Source: Methanolobus sp. (GTDB lineage Archaea; Halobacteriota; Methanosarcinia; Methanosarcinales; Methanosarcinaceae). From it: a DNA stretch of 32,101 bases. Where the stretch lies: contig NZ_JAUXNK010000020.1 of NCBI RefSeq assembly GCF_030682845.1, positions 1 to 32,101 of the forward strand. Reading direction: 5' to 3'. The notes beneath the pieces were generated by a model. That model was not told where the DNA came from, ran no database searches, and saw nothing but the letters and a program-made list of their open reading frames with translations. The stretch's first letter is position 1. The number at the start of each line of letters is the position of its first letter. A program made the position numbers and the translations under genes. This document shows, piece after piece, positions 24,867 through 30,840 of this stretch.

Positions 24867-24907
24867 TTAGGGGAGAAAGGAGGAGTAATCCTCCCGACTT
24901 ACCCGAC

Positions 24908-25467
24908 AGCAGGGAATCAAAGGAATTACCAACCAACAATCGAAAATTACCATTAAGAGAAACAACCGGATCGATGAGTTCCTGAACAGAGCAGTTTTCC
25001 ATATTACTCAAACCTGCTTGGAAAACAGGATCGGTAATATTATTATAGGGGAAATGGAGGGGATCAAGCAAGAGATCAACCATGGCAGAAAGAATAACCA
25101 GAACTTTGTAGGTATTCCTTACTTCCTGTTCAAGAGAAAACTCAAAGCAAAGTGTGAGAGATATGGAATAAACTACCATGAGATTAACGAGGCTTACACA
25201 TCAAGAACCGATGCTCTGGCTTTTGATGAGATCAAAGAACAACCTTACGGAAAGAAACGCAGGGTTAAAAGAGGACTCTTCAAAAGCATTACCGGTGTTC
25301 TTCTCAACGCAGATGTCAACGGAAGTTTAAACATAATGAGAAAAGTAGCTGGCGATACTGTTGTAAAACAATTAGCTTGTAGAGGTCTCGTCAATAGACC
25401 GATAAGAATAAAACTCGCATACGAGCAACGATCTTACATGCCCACGACTTCAGTCGTGGGTAATTGA
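24908..25467 (+). CDS. tnpB: TnpB, exon 2
   Basis: Starts within the split AAG codon and reads KQGIKGITNQQSKITIKRNN, then CLENRIGNIIIGEMEGIKQ, TSRTDALAFDEI, KKRRVKRGLFKS and LLNADVNGSLNI, the order of the TnpB C-terminal half. NADVNGSLNI carries the last RuvC Asp. In canonical TnpB the second RuvC position is a Glu after a hydrophobic strand (IVVE-type); here the strand reads IIIGE, with Gly at that place and Glu one later. The Cys residues of the usual zinc finger are absent (TSRTD). The final residues (MPTTSVVGN) are encoded by the right-end hairpin. Confidence 0.85.
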
Positions 25468-25559
25468 CCTGTGCATAAAGACAACCTTGTGTAAGGAATC
25501 AATAGGATCTCCTGTAATCGGGTGTCGTTTGAGGCAACTAAATCTGATGAAGTGATAAT

Positions 25560-26222
25560 TTGAGCAGCACAACAATTGGCAATGTAATTATTAACTGGTT
25601 AGGTCATGCAGGCTTTATGATCAAAGGGGATGACCGGGTTATCTATATAGATCCTTATCTACCTGCCGAGGATATTCCTTTTGAGGATATGGCAGATATA
25701 CTCCTGATAACGCAGGAGCATGATGAGCACTGCCATCCGGATTCTATACGGAAAGTCCGCAAGCCCGATGCTACCACCCTTGTCCCTGAAAGTGTCAGCC
25801 TGGAATTCAGGGGAGATGCAAGAAGGGTCACTGCAGGGGATTCTCTGGTAGGTGAGCTCTCCATAAAAGGCGTGGGGATAGAGGTAGTTCCTGCTTATGT
25901 CGGGAAAGAGATTCCCGAACCTGCTGAAGGAGGGGTTGGTTACATCGTCGAAGTAGGTGGCATACGAATATATCATGCAGGTGACACAGGCATCATACAA
26001 GGAATGGAAAGCTTATCAGTCGATGTTGCGCTTCTTCCTATAGGCGGCACATCTCCTATGGATGAAGAGAAAGCAGCTGAAGCTGCAATTTTGCTTTCTC
26101 CAAAGATGGTCATACCCATGCATTACAGCCCGGAGGCCGGGAATGTGAACCCCGAAAGGTTTGCAGAACTGGTCCGATCAAAAGCACCCAATACTGATGT
26201 CCTGATCCTTGACCCGCTATGA
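25560..26222 (+). CDS. Metallo-beta-lactamase-fold hydrolase (UlaG-like)
   Basis: A 220-residue MBL-fold protein of the UlaG-like group. GHAGFMI holds the first conserved His and IYIDPYLP the Asp; EHDEHCHPD is a variant of HxHxDH; IYHAGDTG has the metal-binding Asp; MVIPMHY the last His. Members hydrolyse lactone or phosphodiester-type bonds; the substrate is unknown. Start is TTG 25560, since the previous codons run into stops. Its stop overlaps the ATGAGG start region of the RNase P protein gene, so the pair forms an operon. Confidence 0.85.
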   Translation: MSSTTIGNVIINWLGHAGFMIKGDDRVIYIDPYLPAEDIPFEDMADILLITQEHDEHCHPDSIRKVRKPDATTLVPESVSLEFRGDARRVTAGDSLVGELSIKGVGIEVVPAYVGKEIPEPAEGGVGYIVEVGGIRIYHAGDTGIIQGMESLSVDVALLPIGGTSPMDEEKAAEAAILLSPKMVIPMHYSPEAGNVNPERFAELVRSKAPNTDVLILDPL

Positions 26223-26233
26223 GGAATGTACTT

Positions 26234-26608
26234 ATGGCAAAACACAGACAGAAGAACAAAACATTAGCAAAGGACATAGCATATGAGAGGATAACCTATC
26301 TCTTTGAGGTAGCAGGCAGGGAATATGCTGAGAGTCCTGCAAGAAGCAACAGGTATGTTTCTCTTGCAAAAAGGATAGGAATGCGTTATCGTGTGAGCCT
26401 TCCTCAGGAGCTGAAAAGGAAAATGTGCAAAGGGTGCGGTTCTTTCCTCTCTCCCGGGGGCAATTGCAGGGTTCGCCTCAAAAGCGGGCGCCTGACGATC
26501 ACATGCATGGACTGCGGCAGGGTGAAGCGTTATCCCTTGACAGGTGAAGAAGCAGAAGCAAAAGAAAAAACAGGAAGGGTGGGGATACCGGCTGAAGCGG
26601 AAGAATGA
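26234..26608 (+). CDS. rnp4: RNase P protein component 4 (Rpp21/Rnp4)
   Basis: A basic protein of 124 residues from ATG 26234 (MAKHRQKNKTLAKDIAYERI); GAGG 8 bases upstream favours this start over ATG 26219. The helical N-terminus and the zinc ribbon (CKGCGSFLSPGGNCRVRL...CMDCGRVKRYPL) match archaeal Rpp21. Together with Rpp29 it binds the specificity domain of RNase P RNA in maturation of tRNA 5' ends. The acidic tail (EEAEAKEKT) is usual. It follows the MBL gene in one operon and lies 300 bases from a tRNA gene. Confidence 0.85.
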   Translation: MAKHRQKNKTLAKDIAYERITYLFEVAGREYAESPARSNRYVSLAKRIGMRYRVSLPQELKRKMCKGCGSFLSPGGNCRVRLKSGRLTITCMDCGRVKRYPLTGEEAEAKEKTGRVGIPAEAEE

Positions 26609-26610
26609 TC

Positions 26611-26844
26611 TCATCCACCGATGAGTGATAGCAGTCTCATTATTCCGTAAGCAGCTACGAACATTATGATTCCCATTGCAACGTACAGGAAAATTACCTT
26701 GAATACCTCTTCCTTTTCAGAGCCCTGCTTTATTCCAAAGCCACCCCTGCAGCCTCCTGTGCCACATGAGTTACAGGATACGCTTTTCTTAGCCTGGTTC
26801 CCAGGATGGTTGTTTAAAACCGGAAGGGGAATTTTCTCTGACAT
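26611..26844 (-). CDS. Small Cys-rich single-pass membrane protein
   Basis: A 77-residue protein with a glycine/cysteine cluster (SCNSCGTGGCRGGFG) and one C-terminal transmembrane segment (VFKVIFLYVAMGIIMFVAAY). The Cys cluster could bind a metal or Fe-S centre near the membrane. I do not recognise the family. It converges with the RNase P gene with only a 2-base gap. The frame is closed and hydropathy is coherent, so it is probably real. Confidence 0.6.
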   Translation of the reverse strand: MSEKIPLPVLNNHPGNQAKKSVSCNSCGTGGCRGGFGIKQGSEKEEVFKVIFLYVAMGIIMFVAAYGIMRLLSLIGG

Positions 26845-26915
26845 GATGTTGCTGAATATGAGTTCATATCATTAGTCATTTTCGGCTTGTTGCACAAACC
26901 CTTTAAAAAGAAAAA

Positions 26916-27000
26916 CGACGAGAGGGGGATTCGAACCCCCGCGGTGCAGGGCACCACAGGATTAGCAATCCTGCGCCATACCGGGCTTGGCTATCTCGAC
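26916..27000 (-). tRNA. tRNA-Ser (anticodon GCU)
   Basis: On the minus strand the transcript starts GTCGAGATAGCCAAGC. The anticodon loop is in GGATTGCTAATCC (anticodon at 26964-26966 on the plus strand), a long variable arm is GGTGC/GCACC, and the T arm is GGGGG-TTCGAAT-CCCCC. The acceptor pairs GTCGAGA with TCTCGTC, leaving one U-U mismatch at 2:71; the discriminator is G. The long variable arm and G73 identify a serine tRNA for AGC/AGU codons. No CCA is encoded. Confidence 0.9.
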
Positions 27001-27063
27001 ACTATCAGAATGCGTCCCTAAATGTAAGCAAGGTATTTAATGTTTCTGGAATATGAGTGACGA

Positions 27064-27376
27064 GCATGCCGCAAGTCGCTGTCCTTCACATCTCCAAATG
27101 ATCTGTGGCTTCTTCTCCACCCCGCAGCCCTGCAAGCGATAGTTGCCCACGGTAGGTCTGCTCCCTTCCGGTCCTGAACTGGTTCCCGCAGTTAAGGCAT
27201 ACGAACAAGTTCTCCAACAAGCCCTTATACCAGCACCATCCAAACAGGACGAGGCTTCTCAGTTGAAATCACAGGTTTGAAAATGATCCAGGCATCTTCT
27301 CTTGGCTTCGTCCCCCGCATATCGGCGATTTCGGGTTACAGGTAACGCCGGCCTACCCGGACTAGCCCGCCACACC
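27064..27376 (-). ncRNA. Signal recognition particle RNA (7S)
   Basis: The minus strand contains CCTGTAACCCGAAATCGCCG followed by ATATGC (archaeal SRP Alu-domain consensus) and, in the S domain, CAGGACCGGAAGGGAGCAG, the helix 8 motif with its GGAA tetraloop that binds SRP54. The length of about 313 nt is normal. 5' and 3' ends pair as GUGUG with CAUGC, which sets the limits to within a few bases. A TATA box (TTTATAAAC, 27391-27399) lies about 20 bases before the 5' end. Confidence 0.9.
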
Positions 27377-27390
27377 TACATACACATAAC

Positions 27391-27399
27391 AGTTTATAA
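27391..27399 (-). promoter_or_regulatory. TATA box of the SRP RNA gene
   Basis: On the minus strand TTTATAAAC lies 20-25 bases upstream of the inferred SRP RNA start, the normal archaeal distance. Confidence 0.6.
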
Positions 27400-27486
27400 A
27401 TGTATCCTTGTGGCATTATTGTGGAAGCAAGCATCGAAGCGAGAACATAATTATACTATGTCGCCAATATTGAATGTGAGGATAAA

Positions 27487-27726
27487 ATGGAAGATATGAT
27501 CGGATTTGTGACTGGAAACAAGAATCGACAAAAATTACTTTCCCTTCTGGGTTCAAAACATGACCTGGATGTGGACAGACTGGCAAAGAATATGCATGTA
27601 GCAAGCCCTTCCGTCAAAAAGATAATTGATGAGATGCTGGAAAAGGGTCTCATTAAACAGGAAAATGGGTTTTATGGCTTAACAGAGCTTGGTGATTCTG
27701 TAGAAAAACGGATACGAGCTATCTGA
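27487..27726 (+). CDS. Small winged-helix transcription regulator
   Basis: A 79-residue winged-helix protein: DLDVDRLAKNMHVASPSVKK is the helix-turn-helix, and ENGFYGLTELGDSVEKRI the wing and final helix. Methanosarcinales carry many such single-domain ArsR/MarR-like regulators. GAGG stands five bases before the ATG, and an AT-rich TATA candidate (cataattatac, about 27447) lies 40 bases upstream. It stands alone, between SRP RNA and convergent KaiC-like genes. Confidence 0.75.
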   Translation: MEDMIGFVTGNKNRQKLLSLLGSKHDLDVDRLAKNMHVASPSVKKIIDEMLEKGLIKQENGFYGLTELGDSVEKRIRAI

Positions 27727-27782
27727 TCCTCTACATTTTTCTTCTAAACATTTCCCGGCTTTTACCAGTCCGGAATAGAAGA

Positions 27783-29162
27783 CTATCCTATAAGGGTGTC
27801 AGTGCGCAGTTTGATGCCTTCTTCAGTGATGGAATATTCCCTTACTGCATTTTTATGCTTGGTACCTCTTGATTTAGTTATGTACATATACATGCGACTG
27901 TTTGCGTTGGAGCTGTGGAGGACCACAACCGAATCCATCAGGTAGGCAAAACCCATCTTCTCGTCTCCCGGGCACTCACAGGACTCTGTATCTGTTGTGA
28001 AGAGTGAGGTAATATTCTTGCTTTTGAGGTAGCTTGTGAGGGAATGCAGATATCCGCGCAATTTTAGATGATCGGGTATGGACATCTCCAGGTTATTGAT
28101 TCCATCGAAGAATACTCTTGTTATTCTGGCATCTTCTATATTGCTCTTTATGCGGAGAGAGTGTTCAGCAGGATAGGTATTGCCAGGGTTGGTGCAGATG
28201 AAGCGGAGTAATCCCTTTTCTTCATATTGCTTCAGGTTCCAGCCCATCTTTTTAGCATCCATGAGTAATTGGTGAGGTGAATCCTCGAATGTTACTATCA
28301 GTCCGGGCTCGCCTCTTTCAAGGCCGTGATATATGTACTGAAGCCCAAATATCTTTTTCCCGGTGCCGGGTCTTCCTGCAACCAGGGTGCTGCTGTACCT
28401 GATCATTCCTCCGCCGAGCATGCTGTCAAGGCCCGGGATACCTGCCTCGACGCGCGAGTCATCCAGCATGAAATCCTTTTCAGGTTTAAGGTGAGGGTAA
28501 ACAGTAAAGCCGCTTGATGTAATGTCATAGAGATATTTGCAGGACGTGATCTCTGACCGTTTACCGGGATCGATCCCTCTCATTTTTATGAACTCGAGAT
28601 AGTGGTCTGCTCTTGAGCCGGTGTCTGAACGGGAAAGGTATATTATGCCGTCAGATAGGTGGCTGACGACCGATCTGTGCAGTTCTTCCCAGACCAGTTC
28701 TCCCACTAGCAGGGTAAGCATGTCCCTTTCCTGCAACATCGAATCCAGGGTGTAGAAGAAGCGCCTGCGTTCCTGTTCGACGAACCCAAAGCCAAGGGGT
28801 GTTATAGGATCTATGACAAGTCTGTCTGGCTTGACAGATTCTATTACATTGCCAATATCTATCAATGTTGTAAGAGGGTCTTTTTCTGATATCTGACGGT
28901 TTATGGCATGCACATGGAAAGAATCATCGAAAAATTCAAGCGTTGAATGGTACATCTTCAGCTTGTGTGCCTTTTCGGTTGTTATCGGGATATAAAGTGT
29001 CTTTTCCCCGTTCCTGGCAGCCTGCGACAGCATCTGGAGAGACATTATGCTCTTCCCGACTCCTGCTGTCCCTGCTATAAGCAGTGTGGAAGGTGACTTA
29101 AAGCCTCCCAGCAGTTCGTCAAGGCTTTCGATCCCACTTGAGATGTTTTTCAGCTTTTCCAT
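27783..29162 (-). CDS. Two-domain KaiC/GvpD/RAD55-like ATPase
   Basis: A 459-residue protein of two RecA-like KaiC domains. Domain 1 has an intact Walker A, GTAGVGKS (residues 31-38), and RLVIDPITPLGFG as Walker B. Domain 2 starts near residue 238 (AGIPGLDSMLGGGMIRYS); its P-loop is GRPGTGKK (about 262-269), with Lys where Ser/Thr normally binds Mg2+, so hydrolysis there may be weak or lost. RVFFDGINNLEM is Walker B of domain 2. Archaeal KaiC homologues are not clock proteins as a rule; links to signalling and motility are proposed. A TATA-like gatataaat (about 29213 on the minus strand) lies some 50 bases upstream. The paralogue next door is on the same strand. Confidence 0.8.
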   Translation of the reverse strand: MEKLKNISSGIESLDELLGGFKSPSTLLIAGTAGVGKSIMSLQMLSQAARNGEKTLYIPITTEKAHKLKMYHSTLEFFDDSFHVHAINRQISEKDPLTTLIDIGNVIESVKPDRLVIDPITPLGFGFVEQERRRFFYTLDSMLQERDMLTLLVGELVWEELHRSVVSHLSDGIIYLSRSDTGSRADHYLEFIKMRGIDPGKRSEITSCKYLYDITSSGFTVYPHLKPEKDFMLDDSRVEAGIPGLDSMLGGGMIRYSSTLVAGRPGTGKKIFGLQYIYHGLERGEPGLIVTFEDSPHQLLMDAKKMGWNLKQYEEKGLLRFICTNPGNTYPAEHSLRIKSNIEDARITRVFFDGINNLEMSIPDHLKLRGYLHSLTSYLKSKNITSLFTTDTESCECPGDEKMGFAYLMDSVVVLHSSNANSRMYMYITKSRGTKHKNAVREYSITEEGIKLRTDTLIG

Positions 29163-29335
29163 TTTAACGCTTCTATTTACGGCTTGCTGCTGTTATGGCA
29201 GTTACCTGCATTTATATCTCATTTTTATGTCGCATATGCCGCACATGAAGACAAATTGTGCGTGGAGTGGTGCCGAGGTTCGGATCCACCCATCTGTTGG
29301 ATTGTGTGTGCCTGAAAAGGCGGACCTGATCATCC

Positions 29336-30115
29336 TCAGAACATAGAATATACTTCTTCGTGCGGGTGTATGACGAACCCTTCGGGCGTGATATCGTAGG
29401 GGTGGATCTTTTTGCTGTGGTCGGATCCACGCATCTTGTAGATCTCCATGCTTCTCATGCGCACGTTCTCATGCCTTTTGTAGTAGAGTACTATGGTTCC
29501 ATCAGTGACGAAGTTCTCCACTCCGAACCTTGACGGGTTATCTTCCTCGACCAGTTCGCAAGTCATCATCGAAGTGAGTCCGATGACCTCCAGGGTGGTG
29601 CTGAGCTTCAGGAGCTCAATCCTTATTTTGGCGGGGTCCTGCAGATAGAAACTTACAGATGTGGTGGAATCGATAAGGGCACGTCGGGCATTGATCTCCT
29701 CCTGTGTTGCGATTATCTGGTCCATCATCGAGCGGATATCAAAAGGCCGCACATCCACATACTTCTCCTGCGATGGGATACCGATCTTGGTGGAACATGC
29801 GTCAATTATGACCAGTTTGTTCTCCTCTTCGAGAGCCTCCAGGTCCCAGCCGAACTTCATGACGTTTTCCCTTATCTGCTCAGGCCGCTCTTCTGTCGCG
29901 ACTATGATCCCGTTCTCTCCGTACTTGGTAATGCCGTTATAGATAAACTGGATAGAGAAATTTGTCTTTCCCGCTCCCGATGTGCCGGATATCAGGTAGG
30001 TTCTGTCCCTTATGAGCCCGCCTCCGCACAATTCATCAAAGCCGGGTATGCCTGTCCTGACCCGGTTTACCGCATCTTCCATTGAGATTTCCTCAGAAAC
30101 TGCACCATCGTACAT
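29336..30115 (-). CDS. Single-domain KaiC-like ATPase
   Basis: A 259-residue KaiC/RAD55-like ATPase. TGIPGFDELCGGGLIRDRTY precedes the Walker A GTSGAGKT, which is intact; the ATEERPEQI segment is the catalytic Glu region, and RALIDSTTSVSF Walker B. It ends with the ITPEGFVIHPHEEVY-type tail, also seen in a related form (DITSSGFTVYPH) in the middle of the larger neighbour, showing common descent. 173 non-coding bases separate the two genes; they may be separately transcribed. Cellular role unknown. Confidence 0.8.
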   Translation of the reverse strand: MYDGAVSEEISMEDAVNRVRTGIPGFDELCGGGLIRDRTYLISGTSGAGKTNFSIQFIYNGITKYGENGIIVATEERPEQIRENVMKFGWDLEALEEENKLVIIDACSTKIGIPSQEKYVDVRPFDIRSMMDQIIATQEEINARRALIDSTTSVSFYLQDPAKIRIELLKLSTTLEVIGLTSMMTCELVEEDNPSRFGVENFVTDGTIVLYYKRHENVRMRSMEIYKMRGSDHSKKIHPYDITPEGFVIHPHEEVYSMF

Positions 30116-30713
30116 TTTACTTTTTCACTCCTATGAGGTCAATAACTCCCTGTAACAGGTAAATAATGTTTTGCATCAAAGTGGATGAATGATTTTAACG
30201 CTATGTCTTTTATTGTATGGTATATATAAATATATTGAAGTGATGCTTATTATAATGATGGGTCCTAGGTTCTGGAGGTCGTTACTTCAGTCAAATACCG
30301 GCAGTTAACCTTAAGGTCACGGATCTCGCAGGGATGTAACTTTATATGTTCCCGTTAATCCTCACTCAAGATATGTTACATGCTTCTTGAATTCTGCGTT
30401 TATGATTGGGGTACACCTTTCCACAGAGCTGTATTTAGTAGGACAAGTGCTAAAGATGAGGTACTGCCATACCACATTAATCGAGATGCAGATTCGATAG
30501 GTTTTCCCCTGAACACATGTAAAAAGAACCCAAATACTGAGTTTTTATCGTCTTTTATCGAACGTAGAGCCTTTTAATTCGACATTTACCGTCAAATGCA
30601 TCGATACTTGCCAGTGCAGTGTGATAAATCCCCGGAATTTGACCACAAAAGATTTAATACGGCAATTGTTTAATAGAACACTTGTAATCCAATATGACGG
30701 GATTAGGAGGGTG
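30116..30713. other. Long region upstream of the S-layer gene
   Basis: No convincing gene. A strong TATA-like tatatataaatatatt (about 30220-30235) probably belongs to the leftward KaiC-like gene or to an unknown rightward transcript. Candidates for the S-layer promoter are gatttaatac (30651-30660) and tttaatag near 30669. A 65-codon frame from ATG 30380 has no features I can recognise. Confidence 0.35.
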
Positions 30714-30800
30714 ATGAAGTCTCCTTCGGCAATAAACGAACCCGACAATTCGTCCGGTCCTGCTGAAGCCATAAAGCACAATTCGTGCTTTATTCACTGA
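30714..30800 (+). CDS. Possible leader peptide of the S-layer gene (28 aa)
   Basis: ATG 30714 follows TAGGAGG and starts MKSPSAINEPDNSSGPAEAI, 28 residues in all, ending 40 bases before the S-layer start. The spacing to AGGAGG is short. It could be a regulatory upstream ORF or chance. Confidence 0.3.
   Translation: MKSPSAINEPDNSSGPAEAIKHNSCFIH
30771..30793 (+). promoter_or_regulatory. Perfect hairpin in the S-layer mRNA leader
   Basis: ATAAAGCAC (30771-30779) pairs with GTGCTTTAT (30785-30793) around a 5-nt loop, 48 bases before the S-layer ATG. No T-run follows, so it is more likely an mRNA-stability or translation element than a terminator. Confidence 0.55.
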
Positions 30801-30840
30801 TACTCACTCTTTGATATTAGAACTAAACGGAGGAACAAAA

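Larger units (their letters stand above)
24005..24907 (+). ncRNA. Group II intron (903 nt) without a complete reverse transcriptase
   Basis: The 5' end is GTGCGACAAG (GTGYG consensus). EBS1 is TATCTT (24271-24276), in the 10-nt loop of a perfect 7-bp hairpin (CAATATG/CATATTG, 24261-24284), and pairs with the exon end AAGATA (23999-24004). Domain V is at 24833-24866 with the AGC triad, a 2-nt CG bulge and a GAAA tetraloop. Domain VI follows, with branch-point A at 24901, seven bases from the 3' end at ...CCCGAC. Removing 24005-24907 joins gat-a to ag-cag and restores ...QSIKDKQGIKGI, the usual TnpB sequence. The RNA core looks intact enough to splice, but mobility would need a reverse transcriptase from elsewhere. 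ORF-less group II introns have been reported from Methanosarcina. Confidence 0.9.
23194..25460 (+). mobile_element. IS200/IS605-type tnpB element interrupted by a group II intron
   Basis: Both ends carry subterminal hairpins of the same type. The left is CCCACGATT/AATCGTGGG (23194-23213) and the right is CCCACGACT/AGTCGTGGG (25441-25460), each with a 9-bp perfect stem and 2-nt loop. Between them is a single split tnpB gene and no tnpA, so the element would need a TnpA in trans. Exact termini beyond the hairpins are not resolved. In such elements the right end also forms the scaffold of a guide RNA (omega RNA) overlapping the tnpB 3' end, with the guide taken from DNA after the element, roughly from 25470 on; this is inferred. 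Confidence 0.85.

Noticed and set aside
24005-24907. Plain degradation of TnpB by frameshifts
   Set aside because: The exact frame restoration, the EBS1/IBS1 match and the canonical domain V show an intron, not random decay.
27037-27243. 68-codon minus-strand frame
   Set aside because: Lies entirely in the SRP RNA gene.
30380-30577. 65-codon frame upstream of the S-layer gene
   Set aside because: No ribosome-binding site or domain signal; composition looks random.
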